64,000 nt of DNA, taken from positions 5,553,412-5,617,411 of the forward strand of contig NC_051102.1 of NCBI RefSeq assembly GCF_901709675.1. The letters run 5' to 3'. Shown one piece after another: positions 12,498-27,059 of the stretch. Position numbers and translations under genes: made by a program. Source of the DNA: Syngnathus acus. Its lineage: Eukaryota; Chordata; Actinopteri; Syngnathiformes; Syngnathidae. The stretch's first letter is position 1; every line of letters starts with the position of its first letter. The notes under the pieces were generated by a model. The model was not told the DNA's origin. It ran no database searches and saw nothing but the letters and a program-made list of their open reading frames with translations.

Positions 12498-14993
12498 GAA
12501 CTGGGGCGGTCACACGGTGCACAAAAACAGGTAAATGTGTAAAGTTACACTTCTCCTGGTTCGTTCATTCGCATTTGCTGAGCTTCTCATATCCGTCGGT
12601 GACATTCTCACAGTCAAATTCCCGCCGGCAAAATCAACGAGCGCAATTCACGTCGTCTCACACACGAGCCCCTTAACGGATTAAAATCCAAAAAGCAATT
12701 AGCGCTGCTTGTGTCTGCGTAGCGCATTCCTTCTCGAGATGCTTTACGGCATTTGCAAAAGGACTATATTTAATTAGGGTCTGAGCATGCTGCACGAAGG
12801 CTCCTCTTGAAATTGATTTGCTTTCTTTCTCGTTATTTCTTTGTCACTTATCTGAAGATTAATGAATTGACATTTTCTCCGACTCAAAAAACACTTCTAT
12901 CTAATCTAGCCATCTGTTTGCCAAGATTACATTGAATACACTTGTCTATCACAAAAAAAGTCTCATACCTGAAAAGAAGCAGGAAGCCTGCCATTTTGCT
13001 TTGAGGCGGCCATTTTAGCCATTTCCAGCGTTCCTTCGAGAGATTTTGCTACTAAATTTGAACCGCAGACTCTGACGCCAAATAGCGATATATTTCGTCA
13101 TTGCCCGTCAAAAGTGCTGACAATCTAAGAATATTTCTCCAGGCCCGTGTCAAAATTAATGACCACCTGAGTCTAAACTTCATGGCAGCAGCAAGTACAA
13201 TTCCCTTGTCGCATTGTTTTTGTTGTTTAGTTTTTTTCAACAGTGATGGCCCAGCAGCGCACCATCATCGATAATAGAAAGAACGCGTTGATGACAGTGG
13301 CGCTATAACAGGCTCAGCTGGATGGGCACCATTTGCGAGCATCCGGCCACCCCTGTCGCACACTTTTCAAGCTGTGCAATTTAACTATTTATATCTACTG
13401 CTGACTGTCACAAAATAATAACGGTGACTAGCTTCTCCCTCAAAAATGTACTATTAGAGAAATTTGCAAATGCCGGACGCTGAATATGAATATTGTACCT
13501 TTTGTAGACTCAAAAGTAAAACACAGACGATTGAACGACTGTATACTGAAACCACATAAATCCAAACTTGAGAAATACCTTTTGGAGACAGAAAGATAGC
13601 CACTGAGTAATAAAACTTGAAATAAGTAAAACTACTTCTCCGTTGAATGTGTAAAAAAAATAGTTCACATTTCAAAACATTAGGATTTCAGCTGCACAAA
13701 TATATTTTTTTAAAAGCTCTTCATTCTAAAAGTCAAACACTTTTCAGAGCATCCAAAGATGCGTTATTCATATTTTGGTCAGGCCACATTGACAAAATAT
13801 ATTCCACGCAGTCTCATCACAAGAGGTGGAAATATGGTCGGCAAGATATTTCCCAGCTGATTACTTTTGGCGTTGCCTAGCAACCACTTGAGAAGGAGAA
13901 ATGGCGGGAGAAAGAAATGAGGTGATTATTTTTTTCTGATAGCTAGGAAATTTTAACAAAGTGGCAGTGGCAGCGATAGAACGGATTACGTTTATCTAAA
14001 AACAAACAGGAACACATGTTGACAAAACAATCGGCACATTGTTCGTTATCCTCTGAGAAGAACGGTTAAGACTACTGTAGTTGAGTAAGTCCCTTACGAT
14101 AGATGAAAGCAGAAATTCGATTTTAGATCCGAGTGTTTTGAGATATGACAACAGTCCAAACTGAAAACACACAAAGAGATAAATATTTCGAAAGCCCTCT
14201 TTTTTGAAATTCTGGGAATGTGCAAAATTTGTCTCACTGAAATTTATGATAAAAAAATAATCAGCCCCCAAAGGCAGTTTTATTCAGTGGGATGAACCTT
14301 TGTGGAAATTGCGTCCATCGCATGGCGCTAAAGCATTGTGGAACTACAGTCGCCATTGATGATAATGTAGAAATAATAAGGCATTCCAGTGTCAGAGTGT
14401 CTCCGCCATCCAACCTTCATTAACCATACGGCAATGCTTTAAAAGCATTTTCGATCACTGTGACCTTCTGGGGCCCGTAATTACGGCTGTAAAATAAAAG
14501 CGTGCGGCCACCGAAGCTTTTACAGCTTGGGTACGTCTTAGCGTGTTAGCGCCTTGTCACCAAGCATTTAGCTCAACGCCGCTACTTAGCGCGGCCTCTC
14601 AAAGCGCCATCTAAGCTGTGAAATCATCGTCCTTAACACCTTTATTAACTGTACAAGCAAAGTTACACTCCATTTTCGAAGTCTGACAAAACGTTCGGTG
14701 AAAATGGTGCACCATAAACACTAACGCAAACGGGATTCGCATCATATGATGATGTCGATGCCAAAATTCGAAGAAACGTGCTTGGTTTGGTCTGCTCTAA
14801 CAGTTTTTTAACCAGATGTCTTTATTTTTGTGCATAATGAAGTGTAACTACGTTATGGTCCCGGAGTTTGTGTTACGAGGAGTGCATAGAGACGCACTTG
14901 ATTGTGTTGTGGCTCTTCCTTTTGATTCCCCATTGACAGGCTAACAAGGCAAGCCGAGAAGCCAGCTGTGCCTTCGGGCAGGTTTGCTTATTA

Positions 14994-15033
14994 ACACACA
15001 CACGCACACCCAAACACACAAACAAACGCACAC
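14994..15033. repeat. Imperfect (CA)n microsatellite
   Basis: CA-rich tract interrupted by CG and AAA units. It produces the spurious Cys/Val-rich minus-strand open frames at 14873-15123. Confidence 0.8.
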
Positions 15034-15365
15034 GATCGAGCCGTCCGTCATCTGGGAAATCGTTCCTGTCCGTCCAGCGCAAACAAAGTTGGTGTCATTG
15101 TGTGGTCCCGTGCTGCTCACCAAGCGTGGCCGCCCGCTGTTCTCTCTGCTCTGTATTGTTTAGTTCACCGGTCAATCATGCGTACGAGATCAGGAGCTGA
15201 TTGGAGGAGGGACTTGTTGCGCACCTGAGCTTGTTTGCCTTCTTGTATGCTTTGTTATTTCTAATGTAAACTAATGAGAAATGCAATCTTCATCAACGCG
15301 ATTTTTTTTTTCCTTTCCTCTCCCGGTTTGGTTCCGCTCCGAGTCGACCGCACCGAGACAAAATT

Positions 15366-15381
15366 GCGTCAATTTTGACGC
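15366..15381. other. Near-perfect palindrome GCGTCAA-TT-TTGACGC
   Basis: Two 7-base arms, exactly inverted, separated by TT. Each strand carries a TGACGC half-site resembling CREB/ATF half-sites. Such short palindromes also occur by chance in 64 kb. Confidence 0.4.
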
Positions 15382-18300
15382 TAATTGAATGTTTGTGTAT
15401 GTAAATGCGCCACGATTCATTGGGGAGTCTTTTTATGCATGGCGGAACCTTGTTCAATCTCTTCACCGCCCCACTTTTCATTTGCGCTAATTACACGCAC
15501 TAGACGCGTTAAGATGGATGCTGGAGCTGTGAGAGGAGGTCCGTCGTAACAGGTGAGGACCTTGTTCTGCAGCTTCTGCTAATGAAGCCTACAAGGACTC
15601 TCACGGCTGCTTTTTACCACCTAAGTCACACTCGTATCCGCTGCTCTCGAAGTTACAAGTTACAAAATCGTGCAGTATGTCAACCACTGCGTCTCGCTCA
15701 CACTGGTGTGTTTTTCGATATCCTTTTTGTTGACTCATTTGAAGGAATTCCAAGCACTGGGAATGGAGTTGTTGATTTCATACATTTTAGATACAGGGTT
15801 GGACTGAGATAGGAGTCAAGAAACTTTGCCACCTAGCTCTGCCTACTCACAACGCTGACAACTTTGCAATTGGACGCCAAACGTCTGCACTTCAAATTTG
15901 GCGACAATCGGACAAAATTAGACAGATGAACTTGAAACCAGAATATAAGACTTGGTGCTTTTTTTCCAAGCAAAATAAATCACTCTCGCCATGTAACTGA
16001 AGAAGCAAAACGGTTAGATTCGATCCGACATGTCTTTTTGAACGTCTCCTGTGTGGCCCGAGCGACAAGTAACTCGGGCCACCTTGAGCTCATGACCTCA
16101 TCAGTGTAGAGCACAAAAGAACAGGAGTGACAGGATTTTCTAGCCATTGTGCCGCAGGGGCAAATCAATTATAAAAACACGACCAACAGCAAAGATAACA
16201 GCAATGTCCTCTATTGTGTTGGAATGTTTTTTTTCTTCCTCTTTCTTCCTCGAGGTTCTCTTGACCGGTCCGCCATCACCTTGGTGCAATTTGCCCCCCG
16301 ACACACAACCCCGCCCCATCTCGAATCCCATTGCCTTTTTGGAATTGGATTTTCCTCTAACTCATTCACACAGAGAATGGCCACCAAAAGTGGAGATTCT
16401 TTGTGAAATTGCCCGAGGAGTCATGTGGTTCTCGTGATCCGTCGGGGTTCCTCTATGTAGGTAGCCATTAACCTTCCAATTGGGACCAACGTCCTTATTA
16501 CAAGGGCGGGCGAGCTTCCTGAAAGGGGCGCAAACAGCGGTGACACTTTACCGGAGAAAAATCAACCCGGCCAAAGTCAAAAATTCTCAAAAACAGCGAT
16601 CGGATAGCCCAAAGTTATTTTGGACGTCCTGACAACATTACCCGATTTTCATTGGACAGCCAAAATTGCCCCATAGCGAGGGAAGCCGTAAATATTTTTA
16701 AAAACTAAAGTCATTGTCCCATTACAAGAAGCCTCAACGTTAAAGTCCGCATTGCTTAGGCCTTAGTTGAAATTTACAAGCCTACATAACAGACTGCAAA
16801 GCCATTATATTTTATTGTATATGTTGATAGAAACTAATGCGAGCACGTGGCAGGCTCTCAGCCATGTTGGCTAGCTCCAGTTTCAAGATTTACAGTCGCG
16901 CCTCACCCACACTTTAGCCTCACTGTCAACGTAACACTCGATAAATATGTAATAACCCTAGCGATGAGGACGTTTATGGGCAAACGCTGGGGGTTTTCAT
17001 TGGGGGTGAACAATTTGGGCTTGTGGTGGCTTGCATTTGTTTTATGTACTATATTTTAGTCACATTCATTCAAGCAATACAGCAAAAATAAAGATAAATA
17101 CATATACTGTCCTTCAGCTTTCAAAGTTGGCTCATGACAGTGATTGGACAGAAAAACGGGATTCACCCTTTTCTCAGGTCACGTCAATACTATTTTCCAC
17201 AATTGGCAACAGTCAGCGTTTCTGGGGCCTTCTCTTGCATTGTTCAACGGGATATTCAACTTTTCTCGAGGTGAAATCTTAGAGGTGAGTGCTGATGATA
17301 GCCATCATAGCCCCGCGCTGATAATTTGCCTGTATGATTGTGTTACGCGTCCTCATTGGATGGATATCGATCCGCATTCCCGCATGGATACTCCCTGGGT
17401 TAAGGTATCATCTCCAAAGCAAGGACTCTGCTTCTGGCTGACTACTGCTAAAGTTGAACAATTTGGAATTCAAATCAAGAAATTCTGGGGGGAAAAAAAC
17501 GAGTCCAAAAATCTTCATGAGCATAATTTGCTTTGGTGATGTCACCACAGCAGGGCACCAGAGAGGGCAAAGGAGTGCTAATAACCATAAAACAGGAAAT
17601 ATACGTACATAGCTATTGCGACTACCATTAGACCTCCATTACCACCGTACGGCTTCATGGAATGGGATGTCAGGACCGAGAAACTAATTGAGTGTCGCGT
17701 GGAGCACTGTGTGCCAACGGGCTTCACTTACAGTAAGGTCATCTTGGAATTATGATCTCTCAATTATAAGAGCACATAAAAGTTTTAGCCAGGTAGGCTG
17801 CTCCATTGAGTCGTACTGAGTAAAAAAAGAGAACAGAAGGATTTAAATTGGCAGTTTAATCCCGCCGCCCGCCCCTTGCGGCAGGGTGTCGGCAGTGGGG
17901 TCGTCCGTTCGCAGTCTTCGCCTCCACAGATTAGAAGATGAAATTAATCCGACAGCGGTGCTGAATTTCTCTTCTACCGCCAAGGACTTTGAAAGCAGTG
18001 AATGTGCAGTGGTGATTTATCAATTCGGCCCGGCAACTTTATCTTTATTCAAATCGGCCGCTATCACATTTTGATTTAAAGCCAAAACACTGCAGAGTGT
18101 CAAGGAAGACGTCTGATGGAAGGGGATCTTGTGGCAACTTACCTCCTTTGACTCCAAACTGGCAACGACTCGTCCTCTGACTAAATATTATTTTCTTTCT
18201 AGTATTAGCAAAACTGCACGTGTAATGTCATAGCTTCCTTGCTGAATTGAAAACGAATCCCCTCCGTGCTACTTCACGACCCCCACCCCTGCTTCTGTAA

Positions 18301-18773
18301 AAAATCATGCTAAACAAATGGCTAATACTGTATATGCTAATGAAATTGGGGAAAAAAAACAAAGCAGAAACAAATCGAGTCGACGTTCGGGTTCAATCCG
18401 TGGTTATTCAGGTGGCTAATTAGCAGCGCTTGTTTTATGTTTACTTCATTCATGAGGGATGAGTCATTAAGTTGACGAGGGGGGTAGCTTCATGAATTTA
18501 GATATCACGATCATGTTTTGCAGCAACAATTTACCACAACGGGCGTCTATTGTGTGACTTCTGAGCGGAAAACTCCTACTCAAGGTGTAAAATATCTCAT
18601 TTTGTTTCTTTTGTGCGCTCCTTTTTCCAACCCGGATGACAATGCCATTTATCACGCGGAGTGCTGACAAAATTCAATATTTCATCTGTCAATGATTACA
18701 ATGGGCCATCGGTACAGTTTTGAAAATGTCACAATAATCCCTCAAGTAAGCGCACTGTCAAAACGCCCCTCAA

Positions 18774-18784
18774 CCCCCCCCCCC
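18774..18784. repeat. Poly-C tract (11)
   Basis: Run of 11 C on the plus strand. Together with 21065-21076 it is one of only two long C runs, against eight or so long G runs. Confidence 0.85.
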
Positions 18785-19042
18785 GTGAGATATGCTAATT
18801 TAAAACGCTGCTGTGGAACTAATAAAAGATGATGCGATCTCGTTTTCAGTTATCTTACAGTACATTAAATACTGCATGGTGTCTTTCAAACTCGACAGCG
18901 AGACAGCATATGGTCGTATAAACGTGACTCAGTATATAATGTTATCACGCCGTTTAGCCAGTGTGGCCATTGATAATGATAATCAATGAATTTGGAGGAG
19001 GAAATCTTTGGTAGATCCGATGTCTTTGGAAATGTAATGTTA

Positions 19043-19076
19043 GATGAGCTAATGCTAATCATGCTAACATTAGCTA
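19043..19076. repeat. Cluster of GCTAAT/TTAGC words
   Basis: Five copies of a GCTA or TAGC core in 34 bp (gagctaatgctaatcatgc, then taacattagc). Similar clusters occur near 3468, 8922, 22690-22765, 28777-28813 and 39753. The pattern is like a diffuse short-word repeat and not a tandem array. Confidence 0.5.
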
Positions 19077-19605
19077 AATCGACTATGAGGAACAATGTCA
19101 CACCCTGCATTCTTCGAGCACAAGCAATTCCAAGCAACCTTCCTCCCGCCCAATCGATCGATAAAAGAGCCTTCTATGTCTTAATGAGTCATTCTGTGAA
19201 AAAAGATGACTGCGCAATCTAAGCATGAGCTAGCAAGAGCGGGTACACGGGGTGGGTGCTGATGGTCGGTCGGTGGTGGTGGTGGGCAAGCTCCTGCTTT
19301 CATTCTCGGTGACCCCTGAAATATTTATAAGCACAACTTCTATGAGAGCCTGATCAATTATACACCTGCCATCGGTCGCAAATGAATTATTAACAAGGAG
19401 TCTGATAAGCATCTCCGACCGCTGATCTCATTTGAGACGCAAGGGACAATCAGAGAAAGGCAGCCATCACAGAAGGACTGCTCACATGTCTTTGAACAAC
19501 AACATGTAATCGTTTGGCCTTGAAATGCCTCAATTGGGTTCATTGCCTTGTCGGCGTCCAGCAACATACAGTAAACTGGCTCTGTGTGTCTTGTGTTGTC
19601 ATGTT

Positions 19606-19631
19606 GGGTTAGGGTTAGGGTTAGGGTTAGG
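19606..19631 (+). repeat. Interstitial telomere-like (TTAGGG)n array
   Basis: Four tandem GGGTTA units plus a partial one, 26 bp, matching the vertebrate telomere hexamer, followed by gacacccctaacc. A short exact array like this is usually an interstitial insertion made during break repair and not a chromosome end, since ordinary sequence continues on both sides. Confidence 0.85.
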
Positions 19632-21064
19632 ACACCCCTAACCTACATACACGTTTGTGAAAATTTAATTTTTGGGATTGTTGAAATGTCCAAAAAGTGA
19701 GTCATTCATTGAAAAAAAAAATGATACGCTAGCGGCAGTATGTTTAAACCACCTCTGCTAGCCCATCTGGCTTTCAAAATAGTTCAGGCCAGTGTTAAAG
19801 CTAACATATGCTGGCTGCCACTAAGGACCTGAAGAGTGAAATTGAAATGCTCCTTTGGAGGTTTCACATTGGACAGACTCAAGGTGCCAGGTGAAGATTG
19901 ATTGTCAACAAAATTGAGTTTGAGAGGAAGTCCTCCCCGTAGATGAAGATTGGCTTTTTCGGGATGGTGGGGGTTAGGGGCTTGGCAGGAGGGAATTATT
20001 TTCAGGTGTTTTGACGCTCTGCAAGGCTTGGATGGTGACCAAGCTCATTTTTGGAACTCGTGCTTGTGTCCTCCTCCTTCAAGTGTGAAACATCTCAGTT
20101 TCCAATGAATTTTATGCTTGTGTGCTTTTATTTATTACACGTTAGTTCACGGCAAAGCACAAGCGAATGAATTCGGATGAAAATGGCAGACTCCTGAAAT
20201 GTAAGGATGGAGGGAAATTGTATTGCAATATTTTGCTATTGACAACGATAACGTTATGATCCAAACGAGTACAAAAACTTGGTCCATCACAACAAAGTCA
20301 TGGTGACTTAGAATAAAGTAAAGGCGACTAGCTTCATTCTGTGGAGAAAGACAACTCTGTTTCCCACGTTTATGACAGTGAATCGGATGTGAGGCTTATT
20401 AGACCGATCCCAGATGGATAGCCCTGCCCGTGCGGAAAGCCCAGTAATTAACTAGGAAGCTTAACGGCAAATTAAATAGGCGGCGATGCAATTACGACAG
20501 TGAGAGCTGATCAATAACCGGTGGTGTGGTGTAATGGAGGGAACTTTCCATGTGAGGTGCCTGGAAAAAAAATAAAGCAATCCAACTGTATACATGGCAA
20601 CGTGTTATTGATTTGGATGGAGATCACCAAAGTTGACCTTTTCTTCTCGTTCAAGAAAAACATGGCTGGCTCAATAGTCATTATGAGCCAGCACATTACA
20701 GTACAACTGTCAAAGAAATTCCTTTATTTCTCGAAAAACTACAAAAAGTTTTGATTCAACTAAACTATTCCACAGGATTATTTTAATTGCTACAAAAAAG
20801 ACAACCTGCGCATCCATCAATCACAACATTAGACGAAAGGAAGTCTCGCCATCCGGGGCGTGGGGCGAAGACGCGGTTTTCCTCCCCCTTGCCGCCGGGC
20901 TGGTAATTAGACGATGCGTGGACAACCCGGAGCTAATTTGACACCAAAAGTGACACCGTGAGTCGTTCTTTATGAATACCCAGCGTGAAAACAAGCCTGC
21001 TGCATCGATTTACATGATGAATCACAGTCGAGATGCACTTTGCTGCATGCAAATGCCGTATTTG

Positions 21065-21076
21065 CCCCCCCCCCCC
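21065..21076. repeat. Poly-C tract (12)
   Basis: Uninterrupted run of 12 C on the plus strand. Confidence 0.9.
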
Positions 21077-23854
21077 TAAGTGACGCATGAGGTGTTGCAT
21101 TTAAATAAATATTTGATTTAATGTAATGGCATTACACGCATGTTTGACAGGGGGAATCCATCACAACTTTTGGGTTAATGAGGGAGGCGTACCAGCAGAT
21201 ATTTACTCTCCATGTCACATCTTATGTTCCATCATGTGACAGGCCCTTGGATGGTGGGCCAGGCCACTGACAAAACAATTTAGGAGGATTTTTAAATGAA
21301 ATGAATACTCTTCAACTACCAAGATATGTAGCCCTCATGACTTTAAATCACTCTGTGAGTACACTTATAACTCAAAATATTCATCTCAAAGAATAGTTCC
21401 CTGTTAAAACGAATGGAAATGCCATTAATGCGTTCAAGCACTCTTTTTAAAAAGACGTTTAACTTTCATATTATACTTGACAATAATGACAGTGTATAAA
21501 AGATTAAAAACAGTTATGATACATTTCTTCTTAAATTCCTAGACACGTTGAAGCAGACTTGAAGGCGTGAACGACGATAATCATTTGTGCTAAAATTACT
21601 CCGAAGATTCGAGATGAAAGCGATCCATATTAAATTCATGTCTCGATGGTGCAATAAAATGGTGGAATGAACGCGCAATCACATGTTCGACATCTTCCTA
21701 GGAGCTGAGCTTTCACTTTACTGCAAACGTCCGCAGGCACGAGACACATTTGAGTAAATAATCTCACCCGAGTCTTCACGGGGACTTGGAGTCACTTTGA
21801 TTCACGGTCAAAAGAGGAAAAAAAATGTAAACGCCTGTCATACATAGGCTTATTTATGTTTACGACTTCATCCATAATGCATGAGGTGATGACCGTTAAA
21901 ATGTCAGGCCCACCGTGAAAACAAAAAGTTGTTTTCTTTTTCAAGGGGAGCACTAGGTGTTTGTCTGCTGGTGCATTTGCTGAGTTTTTCAAAACATTCT
22001 TTTATTTACATGACAAAGTGATGCTACTCTGATAATGAGTTATTCTACTGGATATCAGAATCATCTCGGGTCGCGGAAATTACAACCAGCTTTGCTAATG
22101 CATATTAAAAACATTTTTTACTACCAAATAAAGAATTTGCTGTGCTATGAGACATTATAATGGGCATATGTATGACGCCATTTGCAGTAAACGTTGTGGA
22201 CTAAACTTGACAAAAAAACGTTGCTATACAGAAATGCTGACGACATGAAAGCTTTGCGATTATTTTTTGGAGCGGATATGTTTTGGCTTTGTGTCATTTC
22301 AAGCTATTGGCGACCATTACAGGGTGCGACACAAGTGGACAAGCAAAGAGCAGCTATCACGTCTAAGTGGCGGGACCTTGGCGACATGCACACACACAAA
22401 CGCACGCACACCTTGACAAGATGCACTTTTGGGAAGACGAATGAAAACGAAAAAATAAATGGCAAACGCTCATTAAAATGTTCACCACCACTGCCTTCTT
22501 CCTGTACTGCCATAAGCCTTGTTTTAAAGTGTCAGTGTAGCAAAACAGGCTTGAATTGTCCACTTAAGAAAACGACCTCAAATGGATGACTTTTGTTAAA
22601 AAAATATATATGTGGCTGATTTTTTTTTTCACGAAATAGAGGCTGCATCCCAATTAACGAAACAGAATTTAGGTTCAGGATTGCTACGGCTACGCTATGG
22701 TATATTAGCATCTGCTACATCACGGGATGTTACAAACACTTGTGCTACCGCTATGCTAGCAGACATTAAAATGGGAACGACTTTATGAAATAATACATAA
22801 TACAATCAATACATTAAAATTTAGATTGTCACATTTGCTGAGTCACGTTGGTGGGATATTGTCAGTGCAGCCGGTGAATAGATGATGGATTTGCACTCAA
22901 AGTGAATCCATAATTCGGGTTTCTATGGCGACTGTCCACCTTGTAGCCAACAGGCTCGAAATAGCTATACAGTGTCCCACAGGGAGTTTCACGCTGACAG
23001 GTACGCCGTGACCATACGGATAAGACACTTATAAGACGGATTCCTGCACCCATTCCTACTACTATATTCTTCTCACCGGCGCCACGGTTTAAGGTTTAAG
23101 CAGGATTGATGGTACGGCACGTCGCCTCTAAATTTAGTCTGGCCAAGAACATTTGCCGTTGCTGCCCCCCCCAGTCTTTCCTCGGTGGCGGTCACGCACA
23201 GGACTGAAGGCAGTGGAGCTGAAACGCACGTCTGTGTCACGCTCGGAATAAACACCCTCGATTTCGTTTCCCTCCCTCTTTGCACATGTGACTCACATAC
23301 TGAGGAAAAAACTAGATTTTGCGTGCAAAGGTCCAAATTGTGAAATTTCCAGGCAGATCATGATCATATGTTCGCTGCATGCTAAATGTAGTATAAACTA
23401 ATTACAATTTGAAACGATAGTTCTATGAACCGTTTCTCAAGGTTTGACTTGAGAATTTATGACGACGACTCGCTGTTTTGTCAGCGGACGGCTGCTGTTG
23501 CCTCTTTCACTGAGTGATTTGCACACCGGCCCACGTCTGATTGATGGAGTCACTGCTAGCTAGGTAGGTGTGAACCGGAGCGATGACGCCGGCGCAACCT
23601 CCCCCAAGGACACGGCAATAGCTGTTCCGCCGTAAAACTGTGTCAGCGTCACATATCTCAATCAAAACGAATCCCATATTGTGTGCGTTTCACAGGGAAG
23701 CGAATCAAACTGTAAATCTCCTTGGGAGTGTTCTCCGGGTGAAACATTAATCTCCCTCATGGTCTCGACCGATAAAGCTTTCGTATCAAAGGCGGGAAAA
23801 TGGCGGATAAAAGGCGGAGCCAAGTGGGCAGCGGGTCCGTTTTTTTTTTTCATG

Positions 23855-23867
23855 CCACTAGAGGGAT
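23855..23867 (+). promoter_or_regulatory. Weak CTCF-like motif, plus orientation
   Basis: CCACTAGAGGGAT matches the CTCF core (CCASYAGRKGGCR) except at the C/R end. It follows a T10 run. Two near-end mismatches make this a weak site. It is listed because its orientation faces the stronger minus-strand motifs at 47414 and 63491. Confidence 0.25.
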
Positions 23868-24636
23868 TCCCGCATAGCACGCTCTGTGATCCGAGACCCA
23901 CGTTGCGAGTCCAGATGGAGCTGTCAGTACGAGCATCCGTGCCGTCTTTAGGAGCCTTTGCTCGAGGCTGAATTAGGGACGCAGCCAAAAAAAAAAAAGC
24001 CAACATAACCTTGAGTCAAATGATTTGCTCACAGTGAAGGATGATGCAGAAAAGTGTCCTTGACAAATGTGGGAATGAGCACAGTCTGCATCATCCCTCA
24101 CAATTTCTCTTTGGAAATTCATTTATCATCTGAAGCGCTTATTAGCTCATTAAAATGATACCTTGACTAACTAGTTGAATTTGTTCCGTGACCAAGCTGG
24201 TAACTCAATTTACTTGTATATCAAATCAATTTTGCACATTAAGTCAAATGCTTTGAATGCATTCTGGCCCTCAAAAAAAAAAAAAAAGGCACAATTACAG
24301 GTTATCACCGGTTGGCCTTTGGATGGCAACTTTTTTGTTATACAGTCAAGTGAGATGCTAATTACTCTCCCTACGTGATTGTAATTAGAATTCATCCCAC
24401 TTGCACAAGCACTTAGGTGACCGCGCATGTTGTTCGCCGCGTATATCGATTTTCCCGCCGATTTGCCACATGAATGTTTTATGGAGGGGAAAAATGCAAC
24501 CTGCCAGACACGGACGGCAGCGGGCTCATTGGTGTCATTAGCATATCAGTCACCTCATCTTTGTCTTGTGACCTTGACTCGGATGAGCTAACTCAGCATC
24601 CTCTTCAATTGTTATTTTGCGTTACACACTGGAAGT

Positions 24637-24659
24637 AAAAAAAAAAAAAAAAAAAAAAA
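24637..24659. repeat. Poly-A tract (23)
   Basis: Longest A homopolymer in the window. No LINE or SINE body is recognisable immediately 5' of it, so it may be a decayed retroelement tail or a simple homopolymer expansion. Confidence 0.85.
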
Positions 24660-27059
24660 TTGTACACACGTGTATAAACTTACACGTATTTTCTGTCTCT
24701 GACCGTGTGCAGAAAAAAAACATTCAAACCTAGACGAAGGTGCTTTTCTTGGCCCGTTTTATGCTGGTTGATCACGTGAGTGTGTGATTTATGACCGCCG
24801 TCCTCTGACCCGTGTGGTCGAGGCCAAGCGGTTTCAAGTCCCCTCGGGGTAGGACGGTTAACCTTTAGACGTGGTGCGGGCACATTCCATTTTGGCAGCC
24901 CTCCACGGACCTTCGCCTGCGGGTGCTCTGTACCCATTGGGCCGGTAAAAATCCAGTGAGGGAGAAATGGAATGATTTTGGCCTTCAACCTGTCATCCAA
25001 CGAAAAATAACTGTAATCTGGATTTTGATTACCAACTGTAGCCTGCTCTTGTCAATTTCCTCCGAATTTAATCTGGTGGAAATCAGACACCAAATCAATG
25101 CACGGTGACTATTGTCGAGTGTTGATGTCATTTAGAATCTGGCGTAAATTTTATTTTTAACAGTTGCCATATCATCAAATTTTGTGCAGGGGTTAAAAAT
25201 ATATATATTCACGCCCTAATTTTGTAATCCGAGGGAAATCATTCGACTCCTGCTCGCTCACTGATGTCAATTACTCTTCAACAAAAGAGACGCTTCTCTT
25301 GTTTGGCAGTGACGGAGAGGGTAAGACGGCACAACATTTTAATTATAAATCAGCCATCTGCTACTAATCTCGGCGTGCTCGCCCGACATAGACTTTTGAG
25401 TCTTTTAATAGACTCCGGCACATACAACAGCAGCCACCTTTTGTCCACGCCCTCGGGCTGTGCAAAAGGAAGTCAAATGAGGACTTATCTCAGTGTTGTG
25501 TGTCACTGATGTCGTCTTTTTTTCCCCCCGCCGATAGCTGTGGTTTAATTAAAGATAAAAAGCAAACATCTTTGAGGTAAAGATGTGTCAGCGTTGTCAG
25601 ATTACACATATCGTGTTTGCTTTGTCATCATCCGGGTGATCCTGATCTACTAGATTTTTTTTTTAGTTTTTCTTCAAATGATAAGAGTCCATTATTATAT
25701 TAATATTATACTATTAACTCTTCAAGCAATGATTTAGGTTGCCCTTTTGTTTAAAAAACAGTAATAGATCCTTCAAATCAATCCTGAGGGTGAGTCTATG
25801 CAGAGTTAAAATTCTCTTAGTGAGGCAATGCAGATTATACTTTTAAAATTATTTAAAATCTCGACAAGGACGGTTTTCCTTTTTAATTGGTCCAATCTAC
25901 ATGCAGGTCCATATCAGTAGTTGGCTCTTCAGCCAGCTGCGGGTTTTGCCGACACGTCGACAGACCAATGAAAAGTGAGTGATACTCTCAAGTTCGTACA
26001 GGCCAAGGTTTGGAGAAACAAAATGTGTAAGTGGTCCCAACCCTAATTAGGCTCGGGCTTGTTTCCTCAGTGAACAAGAAAAACGGGCTTCCCGGCAGAT
26101 GCCATGAACTTCACCTTCCTCTCGAGGAGCCACAAACAAATCTTCTAAATCGGGATCGAAAAAAAAACAAACATCTGAGTGCATTCTTGATGGTAGCGCT
26201 GTTACCAGGGGCTAGCGCAAACTTTTTGAAGAGTTATGCTTTGTGAGCCCTCCCTTCTCCATACCAGCACCTCTGCTCATTCACATCTGCTGCTTAGTAA
26301 TTGACGGGACATGAATTATACCTTGCAATGAGTTCAAAGCTGGGAAATCTCGGGGAAAGCGTGGCGTTGTTACAAACGCGAGCCGACACTTGAACGTCTC
26401 TGGTTTGCATCCGACCGAGTTATTTGTTGCGGCTTTTATTCTGCGCCGAGCATAAATACAATTATCTTATAATGGGATCCCCCCTCCTTTGATAAAATGC
26501 AGCTTTCTGTCATGGTGAAGGCGCCGCAGTGTCGGCTGGTGAGAAAGTCCAGGTTAAGTACTTTCTTTTATCACTCCGCCTTTTTATATGCAAATCATCC
26601 TCCCCGCCCATCTATTTACTGTTGCAGGTATTCAGACAGTAGCTCAAAGCGCACCGGGCGGCGCCCGAGTAGGACTGGGAAATGATTTGATTAGGTTTCA
26701 GACGCATGCCTTTGATCTGGTGTTTGTTAGCGGGCTGCTGGAGAGAGAACGCAAGGAAGGTTTCTGCGAGCATTTCGAAAAGGATTGCAAGTGCCGTATT
26801 TGAGGTTACTAAGAAGAGTGCACTTCAGTAGACTGACTGACTGAAAAAGGAATCGGTGGTTTTCGAACAAGGACAGATGTCGAGAGTAACATGTCGGCAG
26901 CCCCCAAATATCGTCATCCATGTTAAGGTTGCAAAGAGTAAAAGTTCCCCACCATCCCCAAGATAAAAAGTAAAAGTGGCTCACTGTGACCTCCTTGCCG
27001 CGGTTCAACAGATGACCAGCATGAGCATCATCGGTATGCCGGGCCCAACATCTTGAGGC

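Larger units (their letters stand above)
11191..19605. other. Noncoding DNA with scattered simple repeats
   Basis: No host exon recognised. It holds homopolymer and dinucleotide tracts, a near-palindrome at 15366-15381, and GCTA-type word clusters at 19043-19076. Open frames such as 12004-12384 minus (126 codons) and 17144-17539 plus (131 codons) show no motif and are not preceded by promoter-like or splice features that I can support. Confidence 0.5.

Noticed and set aside
17553-17572. CTCF-like gggcaccagagagggcaaag
   Set aside because: Core spacing is shifted and the AG step does not match.
22308-22335. Resemblance to the same percomorph repeat (ggcgaccattacagggtg)
   Set aside because: Too short and too diverged without flanking support.
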